Of a DNA stretch of 62,587 nucleotides, positions 1 to 10,594 are shown piece by piece (the first letter of the stretch is position 1; every line of letters starts with the position of its first letter). The notes under the pieces were generated by a model. It saw only the letters and a program-made list of their open reading frames with translations, ran no database searches and had not been told where the DNA came from. The stretch is taken from NCBI RefSeq assembly GCF_020515525.1, contig NZ_JAIYEP010000021.1, positions 1 through 62,587 on the forward strand. The letters are read 5' to 3'. The translations under genes were made by a program, and so were the position numbers. The stretch is from Rhodococcus yananensis (lineage in GTDB: Bacteria > Actinomycetota > Actinomycetes > Mycobacteriales > Mycobacteriaceae).

Positions 1-30
1 GCCCGCCGCGTCGGTCACGACGCGACGGGC
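1..30 (-). terminator. Hairpin terminator downstream of the aldehyde dehydrogenase gene
   Basis: An inverted repeat lies just past the stop of the leftward aldehyde dehydrogenase gene. Arms 1-13 and 18-30 pair except for one mismatch (positions 6 and 25) around the four-base loop GTCA. The left end of the window prevents any check for a T-rich tail, so intrinsic termination is inferred from position and stem strength. Confidence 0.55.
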
Positions 31-43
31 GCCGGAGTCGGGA

Positions 44-1567
<1,524 letters not shown>

Positions 1568-1634
1568 GGTGCATCTCCTACAGCGTCGAGCATCCGGTAT
1601 GTGATGCGGGACACTACGGACGCGGACGTTGCAA

Positions 1635-2963
1635 CTACGTTGCGAGCTGCCCGTCCAACCGGTCCAGTTTCGCTTTCACCTGCGTGAACTGCGGCGATAC
1701 CGGATCGAGCGTGCTCAGGTAGGCGGTCCACGCCGCGATGTCGTCGCGTCCGTGAACCGACGACGTCCACCGCGCGAGCAGCTGTTCGTCGCCGTCGCGC
1801 AGGAGCGCCGCCTGCACCCGGGTGCGCAGGTCGTCGCGGATCTCCTGGACACCCGGCGCGTCGGAACCGGGCAGGACCGGGCCCGAGTACCGGCGCACCG
1901 CGCCGGCGGTGTCGCCCCGGTCGAGGGCCGCACGCACCTCGGCTACGTCGGTGACGAACTCGGTGAGCAGACGATACGGACGCGACCCGAGGTGTTCGGG
2001 CCCGAGCACCTTCCGCAGACGGGACATCTCGGCGCGGATCGTGACGGAATCGAGTTCCGCCTCGTCGAGGAGCACCGCGAGCTGGTCGGAGGTCAGCCCC
2101 TCCGGGTGATCGGCGAGGATCAGCAGGATCTCGGCGTGCCGCTGCGAGAGTGTGGTGCGGCGACCGTCCAGGTGCACGGTGGGTCTCCCGGCACCGAACG
2201 TCTCGACCCGGGCGGACGGCGACGGGAACAGATGCGGAGAGGTGATCAGGTGCAGTCGCAGCTCCGCTTCGGCCGCCGCCACCGTCGCGCGCACCAGCTG
2301 CAGCACCTCCGGCGCGGCGACCCTGGGGCCACCGGTGATGTCGATCGCCCCGAGGATCCGTGCACTGATCGGATCGTGGACCGGACCCGCGGAACAGCTC
2401 CACTCGTGGACCGTGCGATTGAAGTGCTCGGCACCGAATATCTGCACCGAATGATCCAGCGCCAGAGCAGTTCCGGGCGCATTCGTGCCGACCGCGTCTT
2501 CGCTCCAGTCGGCACCCTCGACGAAGTTCATCGTCAGTGCGCGGTCACGCGCGCCGTGATCGCCCTCGACCCAGAGCAGTCGTCCGCGCTCGTCGCTGAT
2601 CGCGACGAGGAGCCCGGCGTCGGCACCGTCGTCGACGAGGAGTTTGCGGACGACCGGCCTGATCAACCCCATCGGGTGCCCCGCTCGGTACTGTTCGAGA
2701 TCGACGCCGGTGAGCAGACCCGGCTGATCGACCACGTCGGGATCCACCCCGCGGTGGAGGCTGCGCAGCCAGGAGTCGCGGACCACGGACCGCACGTGGT
2801 CGATACGTCGCTCCCCCAGCGCACCGACGAAGGTGTCGTGCGCGCGGGACACCCGCCGCGCATGCGCAGCGGCGTCGTCGCCCGGGCGCAGCGCCACCCA
2901 GGGGTTCGCCCACACGCCGCTCGTCGCGGTGTCGGTCGTCGCGGATCCGACGTGATCGGTCAT
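1635..2963 (-). CDS. GAF-domain transcriptional regulator (AcoR-like sensor, winged-helix output)
   Basis: This 442-residue protein has an AcoR-like N-terminal half with a GAF domain around residues 60-210, including the segment [12 protein letters not shown] characteristic of acetoin/aldehyde-type regulators. The sigma-54 AAA+ domain of true AcoR is absent. The C-terminal half holds a winged helix (around 265-330, [14 protein letters not shown] and then SRLRKVLG), followed by a helical segment. An AGGAGG-like site precedes the ATG by about ten bases. It lies 67 bp upstream of exaC on the same strand and probably activates exaC in response to an aldehyde or alcohol signal; the ligand is not known. 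Confidence 0.8.
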   Translation of the reverse strand: MTDHVGSATTDTATSGVWANPWVALRPGDDAAAHARRVSRAHDTFVGALGERRIDHVRSVVRDSWLRSLHRGVDPDVVDQPGLLTGVDLEQYRAGHPMGLIRPVVRKLLVDDGADAGLLVAISDERGRLLWVEGDHGARDRALTMNFVEGADWSEDAVGTNAPGTALALDHSVQIFGAEHFNRTVHEWSCSAGPVHDPISARILGAIDITGGPRVAAPEVLQLVRATVAAAEAELRLHLITSPHLFPSPSARVETFGAGRPTVHLDGRRTTLSQRHAEILLILADHPEGLTSDQLAVLLDEAELDSVTIRAEMSRLRKVLGPEHLGSRPYRLLTEFVTDVAEVRAALDRGDTAGAVRRYSGPVLPGSDAPGVQEIRDDLRTRVQAALLRDGDEQLLARWTSSVHGRDDIAAWTAYLSTLDPVSPQFTQVKAKLDRLDGQLAT

Positions 2964-3059
2964 CTACCGGGGACCTCCTTGCCGATACTGTAGTCCGGAT
3001 CACACCGCGGGTGGGCGGTCAGGTCCCGTGATCAGTGCACTCGGCGGAACGGCGAGCCG

Positions 3060-4541
3060 TCACCACCGCCCCGCGACGCGGTGGGCCAGCATGACCGCGG
3101 TCGCGTGCGGACCGCGACTCGGTACCTGCGGGAACACCGAGGTGTCCACGACACTCAACCCCTCGATCCCGCGGACGCGGCACCGGTCGTCGACGACCGC
3201 CCCGTCGTCGTCACCCATGCGGCACGTACTCGACAGATGCACGGACGTGCCCAGGTGCGCGGTCAGCCAACGGTCGTCCGGTCCGCCGGGTGCCGCGGCG
3301 TCCGGGTCGATGCTGCCGACGTCGAGTACGTCCCCCATCCGGGCGAGCACCTCCACGGCCGCGCGGACACCGGCGCGCAGATCGTCGCGGTCGGCGGGAT
3401 CGGCGAGATACCGCTGGTCGAGTGTCGGCGGAGCAGACGGATCGTGCGGGTCGAGCACGATCCGTCCGCGGCTGCGGGGCCGGGTGAGCACCACCCCCAG
3501 CACCGGATCGTGCACCCCGCTGCCCGGGACGGCCGACCCGAACGGCACGGTGTACGGACGCAGTTCGACGGGACCGGTGTGGAGCACCGTCTCGAGCAGC
3601 GCCGACCCCGGCGGCCGCTGCTGCGCGGTTCGGTAGCGGTAGCGGATCGTCACCTCCGGATGATCGCTGGAGCTTCCCCCCACCCCCGGCAGGTCGTGCC
3701 GCACCTCGATGCCGAGCCGACGCAGTTCGTCGGCGGGTCCGATGCCCGACAGCATCAGCAGTTGCGGCGAGCAGACGGCGCCCGCACACAGAACGACGTG
3801 GTCGGCATCGACGCGGTGGACCGCGCCCCGCCGGTCGGCGACGTCGACGCCGCGCGCTCGGCCCCGGGCGACGACGATCCGGAGCACGCGGTGATCCGCA
3901 GCGACCGTCAACTGCGGCCGGCCGAGCGCCGGCTGCAGATGCGCCCGTCCCGGTCCGGTGCGCACACCGTCGCGGACGTTGAGCGGGACCCGGCCCACCC
4001 CGTCCGGGCCCGGCGCGTTCAGGTCGTCGACCACGGTGTGCCCCACCGCGGCGGCGGCGGCATGGAAGGATCCGGACACCGGCTGCAACCGCTCCCACGA
4101 CACCCGTGACACGGGGATCGGCCCGGCGTCACCGTGTTCGCGACCGCGGAAGTCCGCGTCGGTCTCGATCTCCCGGAACGAAGGCAACACCCTCTCGTAC
4201 GACCAGGAGTGGGGCCACGAGTCGAGATCACGGTCGCGGGCACGCACGAAATAGGCACCGTTGACGGCCCCGGAACCGCCGAGCACCCGGCCGCGGGAGA
4301 CGACGGTCGCTGCGCCCGGCGACAGCCGCGTCGGGTAGGTCGACGTCCACTCGCTGCCCGGCCCCACCGGAACCGTTGCCACATCCAGGATCTCGTCGGG
4401 CACGTCGTCGAGCGACGGAAATCCTCGGCCGGACTCGATCAGGAGAACGGACCGGTCGGGATCGTCGCCGAGCCGTGTCGCGACCACACTGCCGCAACTG
4501 CCCCCGCCGACCACGACGACGTCGGCCCGCCGGGGCAGCAC
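3060..4541 (-). CDS. mftG: Mycofactocin-system GMC oxidoreductase MftG
   Basis: This 493-residue glucose-methanol-choline family flavoenzyme is thought to re-oxidise mycofactocinol and pass electrons toward the respiratory chain. The N-terminal FAD motif GGGSCG is at residues 12-17, GRVLGGSGAVNG follows, and the C-terminal active-site region contains HLSSTCRMG and PHATAVMLAHRVA. The GTG start at 4541 was chosen because it lies one base beyond the mftF stop; an in-frame ATG at 4580 would extend it 13 residues into mftF. It is the last gene of an mftE-mftF-mftG operon. The MftG assignment rests on the family and this context. Confidence 0.9.
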   Translation of the reverse strand: MLPRRADVVVVGGGSCGSVVATRLGDDPDRSVLLIESGRGFPSLDDVPDEILDVATVPVGPGSEWTSTYPTRLSPGAATVVSRGRVLGGSGAVNGAYFVRARDRDLDSWPHSWSYERVLPSFREIETDADFRGREHGDAGPIPVSRVSWERLQPVSGSFHAAAAAVGHTVVDDLNAPGPDGVGRVPLNVRDGVRTGPGRAHLQPALGRPQLTVAADHRVLRIVVARGRARGVDVADRRGAVHRVDADHVVLCAGAVCSPQLLMLSGIGPADELRRLGIEVRHDLPGVGGSSSDHPEVTIRYRYRTAQQRPPGSALLETVLHTGPVELRPYTVPFGSAVPGSGVHDPVLGVVLTRPRSRGRIVLDPHDPSAPPTLDQRYLADPADRDDLRAGVRAAVEVLARMGDVLDVGSIDPDAAAPGGPDDRWLTAHLGTSVHLSSTCRMGDDDGAVVDDRCRVRGIEGLSVVDTSVFPQVPSRGPHATAVMLAHRVAGRW

Positions 4542-4542
4542 G

Positions 4543-5961
4543 TCAGAGCCTGATGTCGGGAACCAGCGCGGACACGTCACGCGCGTCGATCGCGCCCTTC
4601 CACAGTCCCGTGCCGTAGGCGGCGTCGTCGAGCCGCTTCAGCAGCACGTACCGCAGCGGTCCGAGTCCGTCGACGTCCCGGTGCCCCCACCAGTCCCACA
4701 GTCCCTCGGCCACAGCGAAGGCCACGACGGCACGCCGGATCCTCCGCGAGAACAGTGCACCCACGAACGTCACCGGCCAGTAGTGGCGACACACCGCCGA
4801 CGCCACCTGCCACAGTCCCCCCGCGAATCCACGCGCGGTGAGCGCGAGAGCGATACGGCTGGGCCGGTCGAGTTCGGTGAACATGCGGCGCACCCGCAGC
4901 AGGGTCACGATCTGGGTGAGCACCGCGGCGACCACCCCGATGCGGGTGAACGTCGCGAGCGCCGCGCACCCGAGGAGCGTCCACAGCGACATCGCCATCG
5001 GCGGCACCGACCCGGCGTGCCTCGCCGCCAGCGGGGCTGCACCGGTGCCGTAGAAAGCTTTGCGTGTCAACCAGTTCCGGAATCGGATGCGGTGGTCGTG
5101 TGCGACCTGCGAGACCGGTTCGTATCGCAGTCGCCAGCCGTCGGACTGCAACCGCAGGCACAGGTCGACGTCCTCGGCGACATGCAGCGCCTCGTCGAAC
5201 CCACCCGCGTCGACGACCGCGGCACGGCGCACGAGCATCGCGGCACTGGGCACGTACGAGACGGGGCTGCCCGCGACCACCGCCGACTCGCGTCGCCCCA
5301 GGTCCAGCGACGACCGGGTGTGCTCGTACCGTGCCAGTGCCCCGGTGTCGGGTTCGAGCGCGATGATGCGCGGCGCGGCCAGCACGACCGCGGGGTCGGA
5401 GAAATGCCCGAGCAACGCCTCGAGCCACCCGAGCCGCGGAACGACATCCGAATCGAGAAACGCCACGAACTCGGTGTCCGCCACCCTCATCCCCGCGTTG
5501 CGCGCCGCGGCGGGCCCTCGGGGAACCTCATGGCGGATCACGGTGACGTGCCCCGCCTCCGGCGCCTCGACCGGGGACGCGGACCCGTCGTCGACGACGA
5601 TCACGCGATGCCCCTGCAACACACCCAGCAGCCGTCGCAGGCCCGCCTCGTTGTCCTTGACCGGGACGACGACGGTCACCTCCGACATCGACGGCAACGC
5701 TGCGGGTCGTGGATGCCCGATGCCGGAGTCGAGAAGCCTGCGCGCGACCACCGCGGTCTGCGAGTCGACGACCTCGAGGTAGTCGTCGTCGATCATCGTC
5801 GCGGCGACCGGCGCGAGCTTGAGCATGCGGGTCGGGGACCCCCCGATGAGGACACGTCCGGCAGCGAAGCGACGGACACGCGGATCGATCCGCACCTTGA
5901 ACCCGTCGGGGAGCCGGGCCCGTCGGGTCCTGGTCACGGTGGGTGCACTCGCCTGACTCAC
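4543..5961 (-). CDS. mftF: Mycofactocin glycosyltransferase MftF
   Basis: This 472-residue family-2 glycosyltransferase decorates premycofactocin with a beta-1,4-glucose chain. The GT-A core is visible as [10 protein letters not shown] near 95-104, VVDDGS at 122-127 and the metal-binding DSD at 170-172, with hydrophobic segments in the C-terminal third that suggest membrane association. The GTG start at 5961 overlaps the mftE stop by four bases (GTGA) and gives the usual MftF length. A much longer reading frame upstream is only the antisense of the mftE coding region. Translational coupling to mftE and mftG is likely. Confidence 0.93.
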   Translation of the reverse strand: MSQASAPTVTRTRRARLPDGFKVRIDPRVRRFAAGRVLIGGSPTRMLKLAPVAATMIDDDYLEVVDSQTAVVARRLLDSGIGHPRPAALPSMSEVTVVVPVKDNEAGLRRLLGVLQGHRVIVVDDGSASPVEAPEAGHVTVIRHEVPRGPAAARNAGMRVADTEFVAFLDSDVVPRLGWLEALLGHFSDPAVVLAAPRIIALEPDTGALARYEHTRSSLDLGRRESAVVAGSPVSYVPSAAMLVRRAAVVDAGGFDEALHVAEDVDLCLRLQSDGWRLRYEPVSQVAHDHRIRFRNWLTRKAFYGTGAAPLAARHAGSVPPMAMSLWTLLGCAALATFTRIGVVAAVLTQIVTLLRVRRMFTELDRPSRIALALTARGFAGGLWQVASAVCRHYWPVTFVGALFSRRIRRAVVAFAVAEGLWDWWGHRDVDGLGPLRYVLLKRLDDAAYGTGLWKGAIDARDVSALVPDIRL

Positions 5962-6644
5962 CGAAGTCGTCCTTCCGTTCCCGGTTGCCAGCGAGCAACC
6001 TGCTCGCTCGCCTGCTCCACGAGGCGGGCGAACAGGCGCGCCCCCTCGGCTGCGGTGGCCTCGCGGGGGTCGCCCAGAATGCCACTCTCGGACACCGCGA
6101 CGATACCGGCTTCCCGCAGTCGCGGCATCAACGTCGCGATCGGTTCGGTTGCGCCTTCCACGGCTCGGGACATGTCCACCGTCTCCGGCGCCAGGTGCAG
6201 CATCAGGCCGGTCTCGGTACGTCCGGCATGTGGGTCGCCGCCGGGCACCGCGCACGCGAGCCACGCCGCGTCACGCCCCTCGTAGCGCAGCAGCGACACC
6301 GCTTCCGCCAGCGGACGGCCGTTGCCGCCGTGGCCGTTGACGAACAGCACCCGTCGCGCCCACCGGCACGCCGACCGCCCGTACTCGACGATCAGCGACT
6401 TCGTGGCCTCCGCACCGATGGACACGGTGCCCGCGAACGCCTCGTGCTCACCGCTGGACCCGTACGGCAACGCGGGCGCGAGCACCGTGCCGGGCAGCGC
6501 CGCGGCGACGGCCCGGGCGATCCGGGTGTCCGTGTCGAGGGGAAGGTGGGGGCCGTGTTGTTCGAAGGCACCGATGGGTACGACGACCGTCCACCGGTCG
6601 CGTTCGACGTCCGGCCAGTGGGCTGCGGTCAGGTCCCGGGTCAC
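5958..6644 (-). CDS. mftE: Mycofactocin precursor peptidase MftE (creatininase family)
   Basis: This 228-residue creatininase-fold metallopeptidase cuts the MftC-modified MftA peptide to release the C-terminal Val-Tyr-derived AHDP unit. Metal ligands are visible in [18 protein letters not shown] (Glu28, His30, Asp37) and NGHGGN at 103-108, with a later HAGRTET segment. The GTG start at 6644 was chosen because family similarity begins there; the reading frame stays open far upstream only as antisense of the acetyltransferase and oxidoreductase genes. It is the first gene of mftEFG and is separated from mftABCD by a convergent acetyltransferase gene, so it needs its own promoter in 6645-6737. 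Confidence 0.92.
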   Translation of the reverse strand: MTRDLTAAHWPDVERDRWTVVVPIGAFEQHGPHLPLDTDTRIARAVAAALPGTVLAPALPYGSSGEHEAFAGTVSIGAEATKSLIVEYGRSACRWARRVLFVNGHGGNGRPLAEAVSLLRYEGRDAAWLACAVPGGDPHAGRTETGLMLHLAPETVDMSRAVEGATEPIATLMPRLREAGIVAVSESGILGDPREATAAEGARLFARLVEQASEQVARWQPGTEGRLR

Positions 6645-6737
6645 CGGTCCGATGCTAGGGGTTGGGGGCGTGCCCGACGCAACCCGGGCGGTGGACCCGG
6701 GACGGTGGCCGAGGGAGCACGGCGCTATGTTTCCGAC

Positions 6738-7706
6738 GTGCAGATCGAACCCCGCCCGTTCGACGATCCCGACGTCCGATCGCTCGTCGACGAGGTGCAG
6801 GCCGAGTACGTGCGTCGTTACGGTGGCCCCGACGAGACCGTGCTCGTTCCCGGCGAATTCGCCGCGCCGACCGGCGCGTTCCTGCTCGCTCACGTGCACG
6901 GCCGGCCGGTGGGGATCGGCGGGTGGCGCTCCCCGACCCGCGCCCACGGACTGCGCGACGGCGACGCCGAGATCAAACGCATGTACGTGCGCGCCGATGC
7001 TCGACGCCGGGGCATCGCCCGTCGCATCCTGGAGGCGCTCGAGCGGTCCGCCGCGGAGTCGGGGCGCAGCCGGATGGTGCTCGAGACGGGAACCGCGCAA
7101 CCCGAGGCGATCGCGATGTACGAGACGGCCGGATACACGCCGATGCCCGAGCGCTACGGTCGGTACGCGGACGAACCCTCGTCGCTGTACTACAGCAAGG
7201 AGTTGCCGCCGATCCGGCGGGCGACCGACACCGACCTGCGTGTGCTGCAGGAGATCGAGCGATCCGCCGGGCTCGTCTTCGCCGAGATCGGCATGGACGC
7301 GGTCGCCGAGGACGAGCCGCCGACTCCGGACGAACTGCGCGCGCACCTGGGGCGGTGCTGGGTGTGGCACGACGGCGACGACCGTGCGGTCGCGTATCTG
7401 ATACTGGACGTCGTGGACGGTGCCGCCCACATCGAGCAGGTGTCGGTGCACGCCGATCATGCGCGGCACGGACTCGGACGCGCGTTGATCGAGCACGCCG
7501 CCGGTTGGGCCCGCGACCACGGATACCCGCATCTGACGCTCACCACCTTCCGGGACGTCGCGTGGAACGCGCCCTACTACACGCGCCTCGGGTTCACCGT
7601 CGTCGACGACGCGCGGCTCACTCCGGGGCTGCGTCGTCTGCTCGCGGAGGAGAGCGCTCGCGGGTTCGCGTCGTGGCCGCGGGTGGCGATGCGGCGCCCC
7701 CTCTGA
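6738..7706 (+). CDS. Double-GNAT N-acetyltransferase, mycothiol-synthase-like architecture
   Basis: This 322-residue protein contains two tandem GNAT domains. The first has its acetyl-CoA loop RRRGIA at 89-94 and ends near 152; the second has RHGLGR at 243-248 and a typical YYTRLGF segment. The layout resembles mycothiol synthase MshD, but the active-site details do not let me call it MshD. The GTG at 6738 (VQIEPRP) was chosen by similarity onset; no strong ribosome-binding site is visible. It is transcribed opposite to the mft genes on both sides and sits between mftE and the oxidoreductase 2 gene. The acceptor is unknown. Confidence 0.8.
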   Translation: MQIEPRPFDDPDVRSLVDEVQAEYVRRYGGPDETVLVPGEFAAPTGAFLLAHVHGRPVGIGGWRSPTRAHGLRDGDAEIKRMYVRADARRRGIARRILEALERSAAESGRSRMVLETGTAQPEAIAMYETAGYTPMPERYGRYADEPSSLYYSKELPPIRRATDTDLRVLQEIERSAGLVFAEIGMDAVAEDEPPTPDELRAHLGRCWVWHDGDDRAVAYLILDVVDGAAHIEQVSVHADHARHGLGRALIEHAAGWARDHGYPHLTLTTFRDVAWNAPYYTRLGFTVVDDARLTPGLRRLLAEESARGFASWPRVAMRRPL

Positions 7707-7752
7707 CCCGTGCGCACTTCTGGTAGCCCCCACTACCATAAGTGCGCACGGG
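7707..7752. terminator. Bidirectional hairpin terminator between convergent genes
   Basis: Arms CCCGTGCGCACTT (7707-7719) and its exact complement (7740-7752) extend inward through TGGTAG (7721-7726) and CTACCA (7733-7738), with a single mismatch and the loop CCCCCA. The hairpin begins right after the acetyltransferase stop and contains the TAG stop of the facing oxidoreductase gene. It can serve both directions; there is no T run on either side. Confidence 0.75.
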
Positions 7753-9712
7753 TGCCGATCGCCCGGGCCGCATCGTGGCCCTCGACGATCGCCGCGTGCA
7801 GGCGGCGCGGGGTCACCGCATCGCCGACCCGGACCACCGGAACATCCACCTGCGACAGTGCTTTCCACAGGTCGTCGACGGGTTCCTGGTGCGTCGCGAC
7901 GACCACCGCGTCGACGATCGTCTCGTCGACCCTGCCGGTGGGATGGTGCGCGAGAGACACCGCGACAGCACCGTCGGCGTCGTCGCGCACCGCGGTGACG
8001 GCGACGTCGGTGACCAGGTCGATCCGTTTCGCGTGCGCGCGACGGAGCCAACCGTCCATGTCGAGTGTCAGGCCGAGGTCCTGCCCGACGATCATGCCGG
8101 GGGTGCAGACGGTGACGACGCACCCGCGGTCGGCGAGGAATTCCGCGACGGACGTGGCCTGGTGGAAACCGAGTTCGTCGACCACGAGAACGCGGCCGTG
8201 CACGCCGACCCGCTCGTCGAGGACGTCCCGCACGTCCACGACGTGGTCGGAGCGTCCCGCCCAGTCGGGGCGGCGTGGACGCGCACCCGTCGCGACGATC
8301 ACCGTGTCGGGTCGCAGCGACCGCACCGCGTCGACGTCGGCGGCGGCACCGACCCGCACGTCGACCCCCAGCCGTCGACAGTGCGCGTCGAGACTCGTCA
8401 CCGCACCGAGCAGTTCGCGGCGGTGCGGGGCACGTGCCGCGGTGCGGATCTGTCCCCCGGTGACGGTATCGCGTTCGAGAAGGGTGACGGCGTGGCCGCG
8501 TTCGGCAGCGGTCGCCGCAGCCTGCAGCCCGCCCGGCCCTCCACCGACCACCACGACCCGCCGCGGTGACACCGGGTCCGGCACGGGGCCCTCGCGACCG
8601 GCCGTCGCGTTGACCGCGCAGCCGATCCACCTGCCCAGCCCGACCCGCCCGATGCACTCCTGGTTGCAGCCGATGCACGGGCGCACCCGATCGTCGCGGG
8701 CGGTCACGGTCTTCGATGCGAAGTCCGGGTCGGCGATCTGTGCGCGGACGGCACCGACGAGATCGCACACCCCCTCGGCGAGGGCGGCGCGCACCTGGTG
8801 GGGACGGGTGAACCGACCGACCCCGACGACGGGCAGCGACACCGCGGCGCGGATCGCCGCGGGCACGAACAGGGAGTAGCCGTGCGGTGTGGACATCGGT
8901 GCCTCGACGAGGTGCAGGGTCTCGGTGGCGACCCCGACGGAGGTGTTGAGGTAGTCGACGTGCCCGGAGTCCTCGAGCAGACGCGCGACGCCCACCGCAT
9001 CGTCGATGTCGATGCCGCCGTCGGTGCCGTCGTGCCCGCTCAGCCGAACCCCCACGACCCGGTCGGGGCCGAGTGCCGCGCGGACGGCGGCGACGACCTC
9101 GAGCAGTGCCCGCGCCCGCCCGGTGAGGTCGCCGCCGTAGCCGTCGGTGCGGGTGTCGGTTCCCGGCGCGAGGAACGCCCGGAGGATCGATGCCTGCGAG
9201 CACTGGATCTCGACGCCGTCGAACCCGCCGTCGACGCACCGGTACGCGACCTCCGCGTACGCGTCGACGAGTTCGGCGATCTCGGCGGTGTCGATCGCGT
9301 GCGGCACCTCCCGGAACAGCGGGTCGGGGTCGGGCGACGGCGCCCACAGCACTCCCCGCGTGTACATCGAACTGCCCTGCGCACCGTTGTGGTTGAGTTG
9401 CGCCAGAATGCGCGTGCCGTGCCGATGCACCGCCGCGGTGAGTCTCCGGTATCCGGGAAGCACCGCATCGTCCCAGCCCCGGATGAGTTTCTCGTACGGG
9501 CGGTCCGACGGGTGGACGGTGTGTTCCTCGGTGACGATCAGCGCCGCACCGCCGCGGGCGCGTGCCTCGTAGTACGCGACGTGCCGGTCGGTGACCGTGC
9601 CGTCGGCGGAGAAGTTCGTCAGGTGAGCGGGAAACACCATCCGGTTGCGCAGCGTGACCGGGCCGAGCCGCAGACCGTCCCGCGGCTCGACACCGGTCGT
9701 CGTCTGCGCCAC
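7733..9712 (-). CDS. Mycofactocin-system FadH/OYE-family oxidoreductase 2
   Basis: This 659-residue flavoenzyme resembles 2,4-dienoyl-CoA reductase FadH. An FMN-binding old-yellow-enzyme barrel (about 10-340) is followed by a 4Fe-4S motif with cysteines 346, 349, 353 and 365 (C-x2-C-x3-C-x11-C) and a C-terminal FAD/NAD(P) domain starting with VVVVGGGPGG near 386-395. The GTG start at 9712 follows the SDR gene stop by four bases, so it is the last gene of the mftABCD-OYE1-SDR-OYE2 operon. The family is tied to mycofactocin clusters by genome context; its substrate is not established. It could reduce an enone or route electrons between NAD(P)H and the cofactor. Confidence 0.88.
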   Translation of the reverse strand: MAQTTTGVEPRDGLRLGPVTLRNRMVFPAHLTNFSADGTVTDRHVAYYEARARGGAALIVTEEHTVHPSDRPYEKLIRGWDDAVLPGYRRLTAAVHRHGTRILAQLNHNGAQGSSMYTRGVLWAPSPDPDPLFREVPHAIDTAEIAELVDAYAEVAYRCVDGGFDGVEIQCSQASILRAFLAPGTDTRTDGYGGDLTGRARALLEVVAAVRAALGPDRVVGVRLSGHDGTDGGIDIDDAVGVARLLEDSGHVDYLNTSVGVATETLHLVEAPMSTPHGYSLFVPAAIRAAVSLPVVGVGRFTRPHQVRAALAEGVCDLVGAVRAQIADPDFASKTVTARDDRVRPCIGCNQECIGRVGLGRWIGCAVNATAGREGPVPDPVSPRRVVVVGGGPGGLQAAATAAERGHAVTLLERDTVTGGQIRTAARAPHRRELLGAVTSLDAHCRRLGVDVRVGAAADVDAVRSLRPDTVIVATGARPRRPDWAGRSDHVVDVRDVLDERVGVHGRVLVVDELGFHQATSVAEFLADRGCVVTVCTPGMIVGQDLGLTLDMDGWLRRAHAKRIDLVTDVAVTAVRDDADGAVAVSLAHHPTGRVDETIVDAVVVATHQEPVDDLWKALSQVDVPVVRVGDAVTPRRLHAAIVEGHDAARAIGTRAHLW

Positions 9713-9716
9713 CCGA

Positions 9717-10529
9717 TCAGACCTTCGAGTTCCCCTGGTCGAGGGCCATCTGGCTGCCGGTGATGGTCTTCGCACCGTCACCGGCGAGGAACAGCACAGC
9801 GTTGGAGATGTCGTCGGGGTCGGCGATGGGCTTCTCGGTGAGGATCGGCACGAAGCTCGGTCCCCACGACGGGTGCTTCTCGAACAGTTGCAGGACGCTG
9901 ACGTCGGTTCCCATCGGGGTGTCCACCCCGTACGGATGGATGGAGTTGACTCGGATGTTGAACTCGCCCAACTCCTTCGCAGCCGCCTGGGTGAGTCCGA
10001 CGAGGCCGAACTTCGCGGCCGCGTAGTTCGCCTGTCCGGGCATCGCCTTCAGCCCGGCGACCGAGCTGACGACGATGATCGACCCACCGTTTCCGGCGTC
10101 GATCATGGCGGGGGCAGCTGCCTTGAGGGTCTTGAACACGCCGGTGAGATTGATGTCGATCAGCTCCTCGAACTGATCGTCGGGCATCTCCCAGAAGCGG
10201 TTCCAGGTGCAGATTCCGGCGTTGGCGACCACGACGTCGAGCCGACCGAACTGGTGCACGCCCTCGTCGACGACGGCCTTCAGCGCGGCACTGTCGCGGA
10301 CGTCGGCGACGCGAGCGATGATCTTTCCGCCGGCTTCTTCGACCAGCCGGACGGTTTCGTCGAAGTCCTCCCCGGTGGCCTGCGTGTAGGTGGTGTAGTC
10401 GGAGACGGGGCGGGCGATGTCGACGCCGATGATCGAGGCGCCTTCCCGCGCGAACCGCAGCGCGTGGTTGCGCCCCTGCCCTCGAGCGATACCGGTGATG
10501 AAGACGACCTTGCCGTCGAATTCGCCCAT
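9717..10529 (-). CDS. Mycofactocin-coupled SDR family dehydrogenase
   Basis: This 270-residue short-chain dehydrogenase has the NAD motif TGIARGQG at 12-19 and the catalytic set Ser155/156, Tyr169 and Lys173. After beta-strand 2 it carries the long insertion (about 40-68, ARPVSDYTTYTQ and following) that marks the mycofactocin-dependent SDRs, in which NAD is held tightly and re-oxidised by mycofactocin. Carveol-dehydrogenase-type enzymes belong here. It lies between the two OYE-type genes in the mft operon and probably oxidises a secondary alcohol; the alcohol itself cannot be read from sequence. A 65-bp gap upstream could hold an extra promoter. Confidence 0.9.
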   Translation of the reverse strand: MGEFDGKVVFITGIARGQGRNHALRFAREGASIIGVDIARPVSDYTTYTQATGEDFDETVRLVEEAGGKIIARVADVRDSAALKAVVDEGVHQFGRLDVVVANAGICTWNRFWEMPDDQFEELIDINLTGVFKTLKAAAPAMIDAGNGGSIIVVSSVAGLKAMPGQANYAAAKFGLVGLTQAAAKELGEFNIRVNSIHPYGVDTPMGTDVSVLQLFEKHPSWGPSFVPILTEKPIADPDDISNAVLFLAGDGAKTITGSQMALDQGNSKV

Positions 10530-10594
10530 GTGTGCGGCCCTTCTCTCACGTTCGGAACATGCCGGACTGGAACACGTTGCATATTGCCATCACG

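Noticed and set aside
1629-2993. A 454-codon + strand frame opposite the GAF regulator
   Set aside because: It is a composition shadow of the GAF regulator gene with no family motif.
6738-7706. Calling the double-GNAT gene mshD
   Set aside because: The architecture fits, but the sequence alone does not show the MshD substrate residues and the context is mycofactocin, so no symbol was given.
5958-9347. A 1129-residue leftward protein ending in MftE
   Set aside because: Only the last 228 residues match the creatininase family. The rest is antisense to the acetyltransferase and out of frame with oxidoreductase 2.
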